DNA of 64,000 bases, taken from contig NZ_CAJYVQ010000011.1 in NCBI RefSeq assembly GCF_913778665.1, positions 372,001 to 436,000 of the forward strand, given 5' to 3'. This DNA is from an uncultured Stenotrophomonas sp. Its GTDB lineage: Bacteria; Pseudomonadota; Gammaproteobacteria; Xanthomonadales; Xanthomonadaceae. Of this stretch, positions 1 to 8,393 are shown piece after piece (position 1 is the first letter of the stretch; each line of letters opens with the position of its first letter). Under the pieces are notes generated by a model. The model was not told where the DNA came from and made no database searches. It saw nothing but the letters and a program-made list of their open reading frames with translations. Position numbers and translations under genes: made by a program.

Positions 1-609
1 GCTCAGGGTGAACTCGCTGATGCCCTCCGGCATTACGGTCAACGCCATGCCGGGCGTGAGCGGCACACCATGGCACCAGCTCAGGGTTTCATCGGTGGCA
101 TGCAGGTATCCGAGCATCGCCCAGTCCGGTGGCAGCATGAAGCGGCCACGGCAATGGAAGCCACAGCTGATGCTGCAGAACAAGGCTTCTTCATGCACGC
201 GTGAAGCAAATGCCGCCCTCGGCCCATTGCCATCGAGCAGCAGCAGTTCAACATCACAGACACGAAGTACGCCGCTCAGCGTCGCCAGATCGATTGATCG
301 CAGGCCGCCGTCGTCGTTGTCTCCTACCCCACCATCGACCATGACAGTGTCGTCCCCCCGTTGATCCGCCACACGCTGCAGCCCCCACTGCCTGACAGGG
401 CCACACCATTCCAGGAACTTCTGCCGTTGCCGGAAAGCTGCGGTCAATGCCACGCAATCCAACCCGGGAAATGCGCCTGCGTCGAACCGAGTATGCCCGA
501 TAATCTCCGCTGGTAAACCTGCACCCTGATATGAAGAAAATAGATACACAGGTGAAGAAAATGTCTTCGCCGACGGTATGACTTTCGCATGCACTGCAAT
601 TGGAATCAC
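1..609 (-). CDS. Partial AraC-like regulator, N-terminal part (runs off left edge)
   Basis: An uninterrupted minus-strand frame of 203 codons reaches the window edge. It begins at a GTG at 609, 12 codons after an in-frame stop, with a weak GCAGGT upstream. The visible protein ends in a cupin-like stretch (FMLPPDWAMLGYLHATDE, then SWCHGVPLTPGMALTVMPEG) that I recognise from the sensor half of AraC-family regulators in this group. The DNA-binding helix-turn-helix half would lie outside the window, so the assignment rests on the sensor part alone. It is divergent from the Flp pilus genes and could regulate them, but nothing in the sequence proves that. The start is uncertain; later GTG codons are possible. 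Confidence 0.5.
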   Translation of the reverse strand, partial: MIPIAVHAKVIPSAKTFSSPVYLFSSYQGAGLPAEIIGHTRFDAGAFPGLDCVALTAAFRQRQKFLEWCGPVRQWGLQRVADQRGDDTVMVDGGVGDNDDGGLRSIDLATLSGVLRVCDVELLLLDGNGPRAAFASRVHEEALFCSISCGFHCRGRFMLPPDWAMLGYLHATDETLSWCHGVPLTPGMALTVMPEGISEFTLS

Positions 610-1026
610 ATTACCTGCACGTCAATGAACGGTTTTGTCGGGGAAAGGATTTCCGTCACAGAATCCGCGTGAAAGTTTAAGGCCCGCGAATTTTCTGCCG
701 AATTTGCATATAGGTTCCGGTTGCAGAGAACCGCCATTCAGGCAAAGTCGATAACACGGTGAAAGGCCCTTCCAGAATGGCCGCGCCCGGGGGAGAAAAT
801 GACCATGTCCGAATCACGCGACTTCTTGACCACCGGTGTTGCGCCGCGCGGTCAGCGCTGCGCGCCCGGCATCCTCCCTTCGGCGATCACCCTGCTAGAG
901 CACAGCGGGAACCACCCGCCGTGCCTTCCCCGCCAGGACGTGCGGGGGTCCACGGACGATCCCGGCGGAGCCGGGCCACCGCCCAACAGGTGCCCTGTAG
1001 AAGACAGGTAAAGGGAGACAATCGCC
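610..1026. other. Long intergenic leader upstream of flp with tandem hairpins
   Basis: These 417 bases hold no supported gene; the short open frames have no recognisable protein and no good start context. Two GC-rich hairpins sit close together: 928-947 (CCCCGC, 8-base loop, GCGGGG) and 961-975 (CCCGGC, GGA, GCCGGG). The part nearer the regulator is more AT-rich, as expected for promoters. I found no convincing -35/-10 or sigma-54 element. A good Shine-Dalgarno (AAGGGAGA) precedes the pilin start, 8 bases upstream. The hairpins may shape a 5' untranslated region of the pilin mRNA. Confidence 0.5.
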
Positions 1027-1215
1027 ATGAACGCATCGATCCGTAAATTCCTGAAGGAAGAAGATGGCGTGACCGCGCTTGAATATGGATTGCTGGCAGC
1101 GGTGATCGCCGGCGTCCTGATCGTGGTCGGCAGAACGCAGATCACCCTGTTCTTCACCACGCTGTTCACCCGCCTGCAGGCAATCGCCGCCGACGCCACC
1201 AGCGCAGCGACGTGA
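1027..1215 (+). CDS. flp: Flp-type pilin subunit
   Basis: This 62-residue protein is the structural subunit of the Flp (type IVb, Tad) pilus used for adhesion and biofilm formation. The class III leader is visible: a charged N-terminus, then a cleavage site after Gly14 followed by VTALEY, with the conserved Glu19 and Tyr20, and then a hydrophobic helix (LLAAVIAGVLIVV). The mature pilin would be 48 residues. The ATG has a strong AAGGGAGA ribosome binding site. It is the first gene of the tad locus, as is usual, and it is followed by a hairpin that could set its expression above that of the assembly genes. Confidence 0.95.
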   Translation: MNASIRKFLKEEDGVTALEYGLLAAVIAGVLIVVGRTQITLFFTTLFTRLQAIAADATSAAT

Positions 1216-1241
1216 CCCAGGCCCGGCCTGGCGATGTCCGC

Positions 1242-1265
1242 TGACCGTCCTTCGGGTGACGGTCA
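1242..1265 (+). terminator. Hairpin between flp and cpaA (possible attenuator)
   Basis: TGACCGTC and GACGGTCA form an 8-base-pair stem around an 8-base loop containing TTCGGG. There is no U-run after it, so it is not a classical strong terminator. Its place, 27 bases after the pilin stop and about 55 bases before the peptidase start, fits a partial terminator or a 3' stabiliser that gives more pilin transcript than assembly transcript. Confidence 0.4.
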
Positions 1266-1319
1266 AGCGGCTCGGCAGGCGGGCGCTAATCGAAACGGCC
1301 CTGGGCGACGGAGTGTGTG

Positions 1320-1865
1320 ATGACCTTGCTGGGACTACTGGCCATCGGCATATGCCTGCGCATCGCGATCAGTGATCTGTATGCGCGCCGGGTTCCCAAT
1401 GCCTGGTTGTTGGCGGCGTGCGCGCTGGCGGTGCCGCTGTTGATTGCCGGGCAGGTCACAACACCGCGCCTGCCGTGGTTGTCCCACGTCGGCGCTGCGG
1501 CACTCGGCCTGGTGGCATTGCTGCCGTTCTACGCGGTGCGCTGGATGGGCGCCGGCGACGTGAAATTCTTCGCGGTGCTGGGTCTGCTGCTGGGCATGCA
1601 GGCGCTGCTGCCGGTCTGGGTGGTCGCCAGCCTTGCAGCCGGGTTGCACGCGTTGGTGGTGCTCATGTCGCGCCGGCTCGGCTCGATGCTGCCGCTTGGC
1701 CTGCAGGTGCAGGTGTCGCGGGCCAGTTCGCAGTGGCAGACCCATCCTGCGCTGCGCGACATGCAGAGTGCCCGGCAGGGGCGCCGCGGTATTCCCTACG
1801 CAGCCTATCTGGCGATCGCCGCCATCGGCTGGATCCTCTTCCGCGCCTACGGAGGTTTTTCATGA
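1320..1865 (+). CDS. cpaA: Flp prepilin peptidase (A24 family, TadV/CpaA)
   Basis: This 181-residue inner-membrane aspartic peptidase would cleave the leader of Flp and of the TadE-type pseudopilin. The two catalytic aspartates are visible: Asp19 in ISDLYARRVPN and Asp80 in the GxGD motif (GAGDVKFF). Several hydrophobic helices surround them. It is short and lacks the N-terminal methylase region of PilD, as TadV/CpaA proteins do. I chose the ATG at 1320 rather than the GTG one codon earlier; a GACGGAG lies upstream. The stop overlaps the next start as ATGA. Confidence 0.93.
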   Translation: MTLLGLLAIGICLRIAISDLYARRVPNAWLLAACALAVPLLIAGQVTTPRLPWLSHVGAAALGLVALLPFYAVRWMGAGDVKFFAVLGLLLGMQALLPVWVVASLAAGLHALVVLMSRRLGSMLPLGLQVQVSRASSQWQTHPALRDMQSARQGRRGIPYAAYLAIAAIGWILFRAYGGFS

Positions 1866-2338
1866 CCATCCGCAGCTCCCGCCGGCAACGCGGCGTGGCC
1901 AGCATTGAATTCGCACTGATGCTGATGCTCGGCCTACTGCCGCTGCTGCTGTTCACCTTTACCGGCGTCATGATCATGGCGGCGCAACAGACGCTGGCTA
2001 CCGCGTCCGCCGAGGGCGCGCGTGCATCGCTGCGCTATGGCACCAACGCCGAACGCCGCACCGCCGCCTGCGTGGCGGCACGCACCTCGATGCAGTGGCT
2101 GCTGCAGTTTTCAAAGCAGGACGTGAACTGCAGCAGCGGTGGCAGCAATGCCATCGTGGTCGCCGCACCGGCGCCCTGCACCGGACTGGCCAGCGCGCAA
2201 TGCATCACCGTGACGGTGAGCTACGACTACGCCAGCCATCCCTTCCTGCCCGGTACCGCCACGCTCTACAAGTGGGTGATGCGGGCCCCCATCCGCAGCG
2301 TCGCGGTCGCCCAGCTCGACCTCGGCAGCGGCACCTGA
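1862..2338 (+). CDS. tadE: TadE-like pseudopilin
   Basis: This 158-residue protein has the TadE signature: a basic N-terminus, then RGVASIEFAL, which is a prepilin cleavage site with Glu at mature position +5, followed by a hydrophobic segment (LMLGLLPLLLFTFTGVMIM). The rest is predicted periplasmic and contains four cysteines that may form disulfides. TadE proteins are processed by the same peptidase as Flp and are needed for pilus assembly. The ATG overlaps the cpaA stop, and a GGAGG precedes it inside cpaA, so the two are translationally coupled. Confidence 0.88.
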   Translation: MTIRSSRRQRGVASIEFALMLMLGLLPLLLFTFTGVMIMAAQQTLATASAEGARASLRYGTNAERRTAACVAARTSMQWLLQFSKQDVNCSSGGSNAIVVAAPAPCTGLASAQCITVTVSYDYASHPFLPGTATLYKWVMRAPIRSVAVAQLDLGSGT

Positions 2339-2361
2339 CGCTCGGTAAAGGAGACCGTTCC

Positions 2362-3402
2362 ATGCTTAGATTGACCCGCATCGCCGCCATCGCCCTGATC
2401 GGCCTGGCCGTGCTGCTGGCGGTGATCGCGCTGATGATTGGTCGCAAGCCCGAGGCACCGGCCCATGTGGCACCGGTTTCCAGCGCAGACCCGCAGGCAA
2501 TCACGGTGGTTGAAGCGGTTGCCCGGCTTCCCGCCGGCGAGCCGATCACCGCCAATGGCCTGCGCCTGGCGCAGCGCACGACGGCGGTCGCGGGCGCGGC
2601 CACCAGCATCGGCGCGGTGGTCGGCAAGGTACCGGTGCAGGACATCGCCGAGGGCAGCGCAATCAGCACCTCGGCGCTGGCGCAGGGGTTCTCGCTGCAG
2701 CTGCGGCCCGGTGAACGTGCGCTGGCGGTACCGGTGGACGAACTGGTCGGCGCGGGCAACCGCATCCTGCCGGGCGATTTCGTCGACGTCTTCCTCAACC
2801 TCCGCAATGCCCAGCCCAGCGCCAGTGGCCCGGGCGACACCGCACAGACGCGCCTGCTGTTGTCACGCCTGCGCGTCCTAAGCTATGGGCAACAGGACAT
2901 CGCGCCCGCCGCTGCCGATAGCACTGACAGCAGCAATGGCGAGCCACGCAACGACCCGCGTGCGGCGGACATCACCGGCAGCAGCAGCGCCGGTGCCAGC
3001 ACCAGCAACGATGCCAACCAGCCGGCGCGCAGCGCGGTGCTGGCGGTCCCGGTGGCCGACGCCAACCGGCTGTTGCTGGGCGCCCAGCAGGGCAAGCTGT
3101 TCCTGGCCCTGCGCAACCCGGCCGATACCGGCCTGCCCGATCTGGCCTTGTTCCCGCAGCCACGCGGCGTGATTGATCCGGTGCGCGGCCTGGACGCGGA
3201 ACAGCAGCTGGCCTTGCAGCGGCCGGAGAACAGCGCCTTCGCCGGCATCGATGGCGACGCACTGGCCGGACGCGGCAATGCACCGGCACGCGCCAGCCCA
3301 CAGGCACCGGGGCGTGCACCGGCGGCACGCCAAAGTGCACCTCGCGCCTCCGGCATCGAAATCATCCGGGGTGACAGTTCCGCACCCCGTGGTTCCCTCT
3401 GA
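2362..3402 (+). CDS. cpaB: Flp pilus assembly protein CpaB/RcpC
   Basis: This 346-residue protein starts with a single membrane anchor (residues about 5-28) and continues into a SAF-like region (AVARLPAGEPITANGLRL; PVQDIAEGSAI) and an RcpC region (AVPVDELVGAGNRILPGDFVDVF). The C-terminal third is rich in Ala, Ser and Pro and looks disordered. CpaB/RcpC proteins sit in the periplasm with the secretin and help assemble the pore. The start at 2362 follows AAAGGAGA, with the gene 23 bases after tadE. Confidence 0.92.
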   Translation: MLRLTRIAAIALIGLAVLLAVIALMIGRKPEAPAHVAPVSSADPQAITVVEAVARLPAGEPITANGLRLAQRTTAVAGAATSIGAVVGKVPVQDIAEGSAISTSALAQGFSLQLRPGERALAVPVDELVGAGNRILPGDFVDVFLNLRNAQPSASGPGDTAQTRLLLSRLRVLSYGQQDIAPAAADSTDSSNGEPRNDPRAADITGSSSAGASTSNDANQPARSAVLAVPVADANRLLLGAQQGKLFLALRNPADTGLPDLALFPQPRGVIDPVRGLDAEQQLALQRPENSAFAGIDGDALAGRGNAPARASPQAPGRAPAARQSAPRASGIEIIRGDSSAPRGSL

Positions 3403-3420
3403 CCTGACCCGAGCGCATCC

Positions 3421-4791
3421 ATGACCCGACGTCGCCCGTCTCCACGCCCCTCCCCGCGCCAGCGCTGGCTGGCCCTGATGCTGGTGCTGCTGGCACCGGC
3501 AACCAGCGTGGCTGACGACGATCTTGTGCTGCAGGCACGCGAACAGCGGCCCTGGACCCTGCCGGCCGATCTGGAACGGGTTGCCATCGCCGACCCCGGC
3601 GTGGCCGACATCGTGATGCTGCGCGGCCAGCGCCAGGCGCTGCTGGTGGGCAAGGCACCCGGCACCACCACGCTGCTGCTCTGGCACCGCAAGCAGAGCG
3701 AGCCGCAGCGGGTGCAGGTGCGGGTGCAGAGCGCGGTGCAGGGCGCCGCCGGCAACGGCAGTGGCGGCCTTGTGTTCACCCAGCAGGACGGCCAGGGGCT
3801 GCTGCAGGGCAGCACGGACAGCGTGCTGTCGCACATGCAGGAACAGCAGACGGCCGCAATGGCGCTGGGCAAGGACGGCCAGCTTGCCGATGCATCGACA
3901 GTCAGCAGCGGCGGCGTGGTGCAGGTTGAGGTCAAGGTGGTCGAGTTCAACAAGACAGCCCTGAAGCAGATCGGCATCAGTTTCCAGAACCGCAACGGCG
4001 CCTTCGCCTACGGCATCGCCCGCCCTGGCGGTGGACTGCCGGGCAACAGCGGGCGGCTTCCGGGCGAAGTCAGCACGGGCGGCACCGGTGGCACGGGAAG
4101 CGATTCGGAATCGCCCATCTCCTCGGCCTTCCGGCTGGTGTTCGGCTCCACCAAGGGCCTGTGGAACGCCGATGTCGACCTGCTGCAGAGCAACGGCATG
4201 GCCCGCGTGCTGGCCGAACCGACGCTGGTCGCACTGTCCGGCCAGAGCGCCAGCTTCCTGGCTGGCGGCGAACTGCCGATCCTGGAGCCGCAGGGCCTGG
4301 GCACCACCACCATCACCTACAAGCCGTTCGGCATCGGCCTCACCGTCACGCCCACCGTGCTGGCGCCCAATCGCATCGCGCTGAAGGTGGCTCCGGAGGC
4401 CAGCGACCTCGACTACAGCAATTCGATCTCGCTCAACGGTGTGCAGATTCCTTCGATCACCACCCGCCGCGCGGACACCACGGTCGAGCTGGGCGACGGC
4501 GAGAGCTTCGTCATCGGTGGCCTGGTCAGCTCCAACGTGGTCTCCAGCGTCAACAAGATTCCGTTGCTGGGCGATCTGCCGATCATCGGTTCGTTCTTCC
4601 GCAACTTCGACTACAAGCGACAGGACAAGGAGCTGGTGATCATCGTCACGCCACGGCTGGTACAGCCGCTGGCCCGCAATGCCGAACTGCCGCTGCCCGG
4701 CGAACGCGAGGCCAAGGCGAACCTGCCCGAATGGGGCGCGTGGCTGCTGGGCCCGGTCAGCCGCGATCCGGTGCCCGGCTTCTCGCGCTGA
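3421..4791 (+). CDS. cpaC: Flp pilus outer-membrane secretin CpaC/RcpA
   Basis: This 456-residue protein is the outer-membrane secretin through which the Flp pilus emerges. It has an N-terminal signal peptide (LMLVLLAPATSVAD) and a pilus/BON-like N-domain (LERVAIADPGVADIVML). The C-terminal secretin core is clear, with VEVKVVEFNKTALKQIGI, then LLQSNGMARVLAEPTL and PLLGDLPIIGSFF. The length is normal for RcpA/CpaC. It lies 18 bases after cpaB in the same direction, which is the usual tad order. Confidence 0.95.
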   Translation: MTRRRPSPRPSPRQRWLALMLVLLAPATSVADDDLVLQAREQRPWTLPADLERVAIADPGVADIVMLRGQRQALLVGKAPGTTTLLLWHRKQSEPQRVQVRVQSAVQGAAGNGSGGLVFTQQDGQGLLQGSTDSVLSHMQEQQTAAMALGKDGQLADASTVSSGGVVQVEVKVVEFNKTALKQIGISFQNRNGAFAYGIARPGGGLPGNSGRLPGEVSTGGTGGTGSDSESPISSAFRLVFGSTKGLWNADVDLLQSNGMARVLAEPTLVALSGQSASFLAGGELPILEPQGLGTTTITYKPFGIGLTVTPTVLAPNRIALKVAPEASDLDYSNSISLNGVQIPSITTRRADTTVELGDGESFVIGGLVSSNVVSSVNKIPLLGDLPIIGSFFRNFDYKRQDKELVIIVTPRLVQPLARNAELPLPGEREAKANLPEWGAWLLGPVSRDPVPGFSR

Positions 4792-4863
4792 TTCCATGAT
4801 GCCTGCCAGATCACGACCATGCCCTACGCCACTGCCCAGCCGCTGCATCCACAAGGACCACCC

Positions 4864-6075
4864 ATGAACCTGGTCCTGTACTGCGTGGATCGCGAACTGC
4901 TGCCGCGGTTGGCGGCCAAACTGCCGCCGTCCACCGTCCTGCATTGGCAGGACAGCAGCCTTCCGACCTCGGCGCAGGACCTGCAGCGCGGGTCGCAGAG
5001 CCTGGTGCTGCTCGACTTCCGGCCCGAGCACGCCAACGCGTCCAGCGCGCTGGCGCAGCAGTTGCAGCAGACCCAGCCGGAGCTGGCGCTGGTCGCCGTC
5101 GGCGCCACCAACGCCGGCCAGGTCGAAGGCGTGGTACTGGCCCTGCGCGCCGGCCTGCGCGATGTGCTCGATCTGGACAGCGACAACGCCGGCATCGAGG
5201 CCGCGCTGCGCCGCGCCCTGTCGCCGCGGCCGGCCGCGGCCGCGCAACAGGCGCACAAGGCACGCCTGATCGTGTTGCTGGGCGTGCGTGCCGGGGTCGG
5301 CACCAGCACCCTGGCCGCACATCTTTCGGTGTTGGCACAGCAGACCCGCGCCCTGGCCCAGGGCGATGCGCTGCGGCACGATGGCCTGCTGATGGAGCTG
5401 GCGCAGCCGTCGGGCGACCTCGCGCTGTACCTCAACCTCGACAGCCGCTTCCACTACGAAGACGCGCTGCGCAACGCCAGCCGCATCGACGCCACCCTCG
5501 CCCGCACCGCAATGGCACGGCACGATTCCGGGCTGGTGCTGCTCGACCGTGCCAGTGGCAGCGACGCGGTGCCACCCTCCGATCCGGGCGCCCTGCTGCA
5601 GCGCCTGCGCGGCGTGTTCGCCAGCGTGCTGTGCGATGCCGGCGGCTGCCCGCTGCGGCAGCTGCCGCCACTGCTGCTGGACCAGGCCGACGAGATCTGG
5701 CTGGTCACCGATGCGTCGATCGCTACCCTGGTGTCGCTCGATCAGGCGCTGAAGCACCTGTCTGGCCAGCGCGAGCGCGAGAAGCGCCTGCAGCTGGTGA
5801 TCAACCGCCACGACGACAGCAGCGGCATGAGCCCGGAGCAGATCGCGCGCCGCTTCGAGGTGCCGTTGCTGGCCACGCTGCCCGAACGTCCGCGCGTGCG
5901 CCTGGCTGCCAGCCAGGGCCACCTGCTGCTGCAGGATGCGCCGCGCGACCCGTACCTGCGTGCCCTCGCCCCGCTCGTCCCGCGCCTGGACCCGGCTGCC
6001 TGCCCGGTCCAGGCGCATGGCCTGCGGGAAAGACTCTCCCTTGCCCTGGGTGGATCGCAATGGAAGACAAGGTAA
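4864..6075 (+). CDS. cpaE: Flp pilus localisation ATPase-like protein CpaE/TadZ
   Basis: This 403-residue protein has an N-terminal receiver-like part and a C-terminal ParA/MinD-like part, the arrangement of CpaE/TadZ, which places the Tad machine at the pole or membrane. The deviant Walker A reads GVRAGVGTSTLA where KGGVGTST would be typical, so the signature lysine is replaced by Arg and the second lysine by Thr. ATP hydrolysis is therefore doubtful, as in several TadZ proteins. I chose ATG 4864 because AAGGACC precedes it. The gene overlaps the next one by 16 bases. Confidence 0.88.
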   Translation: MNLVLYCVDRELLPRLAAKLPPSTVLHWQDSSLPTSAQDLQRGSQSLVLLDFRPEHANASSALAQQLQQTQPELALVAVGATNAGQVEGVVLALRAGLRDVLDLDSDNAGIEAALRRALSPRPAAAAQQAHKARLIVLLGVRAGVGTSTLAAHLSVLAQQTRALAQGDALRHDGLLMELAQPSGDLALYLNLDSRFHYEDALRNASRIDATLARTAMARHDSGLVLLDRASGSDAVPPSDPGALLQRLRGVFASVLCDAGGCPLRQLPPLLLDQADEIWLVTDASIATLVSLDQALKHLSGQREREKRLQLVINRHDDSSGMSPEQIARRFEVPLLATLPERPRVRLAASQGHLLLQDAPRDPYLRALAPLVPRLDPAACPVQAHGLRERLSLALGGSQWKTR

Positions 6076-7409
6076 CCCCGTTCCCGCACGCGATTGCCCG
6101 CCCGGTATTGCTCGAAAGTGCACCGGGCCACCTGCCGTTCGCGCAGACCGAGCAGTACCAGAAGGTGCTGTCGGCCGCGCATGAGCATCTGCTCAACAGC
6201 ATCGAGGACGAACGCATCGACATCGATTCCTGGGCCCCGGACACCATCGCACGCTGGGTGCAGGTGCAGACGGTGGGCTTCATCCAGGAATGGCGCATAC
6301 CGATCAACGAGGAGGAAATGCAGGTGGTCGCCGAAGGGCTGGTCAAGGAACTGACCGGCTTCGGGCCACTCGACGATCTGCTGCACGATCCGACCATCGA
6401 AGACATCCTGATCAATGGCTTCAAGGACGTGCACGTCTCGCAGGGCGGCCAGCTCAAGCGTGCCACCCAGCGTTTCACCGACGACACCCACCTGCTGCGC
6501 ATCCTGCGCCGCATCCTCGCCCCGCTCGGCCGCCGCCTGGACGATTCCAATCCGATGGTCGACGCGCGTCTGCCCAATGGTGGCCGCCTCAACGCGATCA
6601 TCTCGCCGCTGGCGGTGGATGGGCCGATGGTGTCCATCCGCAAGTTCCGCAAGGACCCGTTCACCCCGGACGAGCTGCTGGCCAAGGGTACCTTCGACGC
6701 GCCGATGCAGGCGCTGCTGAAGGCGATGGTGCTCGGCCGCTGCAACATCCTGGTGTCTGGCGGCACCAGTTCCGGCAAGACCTCGCTGCTCAATGCGCTG
6801 GCCAGCTACGTGCCGCCCAACGAGCGCGTGATCACCGTCGAGGATACGGCCGAACTCTCGCTCAATCACCCGCACGTGGTGCGCCTGGAGAGCCGCATCG
6901 GCGGCGCCGAGGGCCACGGTGCGGTCAGCATCCGCGATCTGGTGCGCAACAGCCTGCGCATGCGCCCCGACCGCATCGTGGTGGGCGAAGTGCGCGGCGC
7001 CGAAGTGCTGGAGATGCTGCAGGCGATGAACACCGGCCACGATGGCTCGATGGCCACCATCCACGCCAACTCGCCCCGCGACTGCCTGTACCGCATCGAA
7101 ATGCTGGCCGGCTTCGCCGGTTTCCAGGGCAGCGAAGACAGCCTGCGCCGGCAGATCGCCAGCGCGATCGACTTCATCGTGCAGATCTCGCGGCTGGGCA
7201 GCGGCCGCCGCGTGCTGGTTTCGATCACGGAGATCACCGGGGTCAGCGACAACCTGATCACCACCCAGGAAATGTTCCGCCACGAACTGCAGATCGACGG
7301 CAACGGCAAGGAGATCGACCGCTGGATCGGGCTTGGCTTCCATCCGCACTCGCACAAGCTGGAGCCATTCCGGCAGCTGCTGCGCGAATCGCTGTACGGA
7401 GACTTCTGA
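6060..7409 (+). CDS. cpaF: Flp pilus assembly/secretion ATPase CpaF/TadA
   Basis: This 449-residue cytoplasmic ATPase powers Flp pilus assembly. The Walker A is at residues 234-241 (GGTSSGKT). It is followed by an Asp box (ITVEDTAELSL), a Walker B region (RPDRIVVGEVRG) and a His box (NTGHDGSMATIHANS). All are characteristic of the TadA branch of GspE/VirB11 secretion ATPases. The start lies inside the end of cpaE, which implies translational coupling. The length matches the family. Confidence 0.96.
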   Translation: MEDKVTPFPHAIARPVLLESAPGHLPFAQTEQYQKVLSAAHEHLLNSIEDERIDIDSWAPDTIARWVQVQTVGFIQEWRIPINEEEMQVVAEGLVKELTGFGPLDDLLHDPTIEDILINGFKDVHVSQGGQLKRATQRFTDDTHLLRILRRILAPLGRRLDDSNPMVDARLPNGGRLNAIISPLAVDGPMVSIRKFRKDPFTPDELLAKGTFDAPMQALLKAMVLGRCNILVSGGTSSGKTSLLNALASYVPPNERVITVEDTAELSLNHPHVVRLESRIGGAEGHGAVSIRDLVRNSLRMRPDRIVVGEVRGAEVLEMLQAMNTGHDGSMATIHANSPRDCLYRIEMLAGFAGFQGSEDSLRRQIASAIDFIVQISRLGSGRRVLVSITEITGVSDNLITTQEMFRHELQIDGNGKEIDRWIGLGFHPHSHKLEPFRQLLRESLYGDF

Positions 7410-7411
7410 GC

Positions 7412-8365
7412 ATGGGCATCGGTCTGCTGCTGGGCGTATTGAGCATCATCTCGGTGCTGCTGGCGCTGGCGGCCTGGCTGTGGGGCGCAGCCAGCAGCCG
7501 CGAGCAGCGCCAGGCCTCGCTGCAGCATGCCGAGCAGCAGTTGGCACGCGGTGCCAACGTCGCCACCTCCGCCGCCGGGGCCGGCGCGGCGGCCAACGAT
7601 CCACCGCGACCTTCGGCCAGCGGACGCCGCGTGCTGCCCTGGGATGGCGTGCTGCAGAGCGCCGGCCTGCAACCAGGCTGGAAGCTGCCGCTGATGCTGC
7701 TGGTGCCGGGGCTGCTGCTGTCGGTGATCGCCGTGCTGCGCCTGGGAACCGCATGGATGTTCCCGCTGACCCTGCTGCTGTACCTGCTGGGCTGCTGGCT
7801 GTGGGTGGTGCGCAGGACCAGCCGCCTGCGCGCGCAGCTGCTTCACCAGCTGCCCGACTTCCTCGACAACCTGGTCCGGCTTACCGCGCTCGGCAACAGC
7901 CTGCAGGCGGCGTTCCAGGTAGCGTCGATGCAGACCAGTGCCCCGCTCCGAGGGCTGCTGGACACAACGGTGCGCTATGCACGCAGCGGCATGGACCTGG
8001 ACCGCGCACTGGCATTGGCCGCGCAGCCCTACCGCATGGATGTGCTGAAGGTGCTGGCGGTGGTGATCGGGGTCAGCGTGCGCATCGGCGGCCGCTCCGA
8101 CCAGATCCTGCAACGCATGGGTGACTTCATGCGCGATCTCGAACAGGCGCAGCAGGAGCTGGCGGCCACCACGTCCGAAACGCGGATGTCGGCCTGGGTG
8201 CTGGGCCTGCTGCCGCCGGCCAGCGCGGTCCTGATGGCGATCGCCAGCCCTGATTTCTTCCAGCCCGTGCTGCATGAGCCGCTCGGCCACAAAGTGCTGC
8301 TGATTGCACTGGGGCTGGAACTGGTCGGCGCCTTCCTGCTGTACCGCCTGGCCAAATCACTATGA
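7412..8365 (+). CDS. tadB: Flp pilus inner-membrane platform protein TadB
   Basis: This 317-residue inner-membrane protein has a GspF/T2SSF-type domain. It has an N-terminal membrane segment, an Ala/Gly linker, two central membrane segments near residues 90-135, then the cytoplasmic LLHQLPDFLDNLVRLTALG region typical of TadB, and C-terminal membrane segments. TadB and TadC form the platform on which the CpaF ATPase works. It begins 2 bases after the cpaF stop. Confidence 0.93.
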   Translation: MGIGLLLGVLSIISVLLALAAWLWGAASSREQRQASLQHAEQQLARGANVATSAAGAGAAANDPPRPSASGRRVLPWDGVLQSAGLQPGWKLPLMLLVPGLLLSVIAVLRLGTAWMFPLTLLLYLLGCWLWVVRRTSRLRAQLLHQLPDFLDNLVRLTALGNSLQAAFQVASMQTSAPLRGLLDTTVRYARSGMDLDRALALAAQPYRMDVLKVLAVVIGVSVRIGGRSDQILQRMGDFMRDLEQAQQELAATTSETRMSAWVLGLLPPASAVLMAIASPDFFQPVLHEPLGHKVLLIALGLELVGAFLLYRLAKSL

Positions 8366-8393
8366 ACACCGCCTGCCCCTGCGGAGGTCCCCG

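Noticed and set aside
759-1046. Two short plus-strand frames before flp as possible small genes
   Set aside because: They lack good ribosome binding sites and hydrophobic or domain features, and they overlap the hairpins of the leader.
2878-6123. Very long minus-strand open frame of over 1000 codons opposite cpaB, cpaC and cpaE
   Set aside because: It is antisense to three well-supported genes, its protein is rich in Gln, Ala, Arg and Gly with no domain, and such shadows are common in high-GC DNA.
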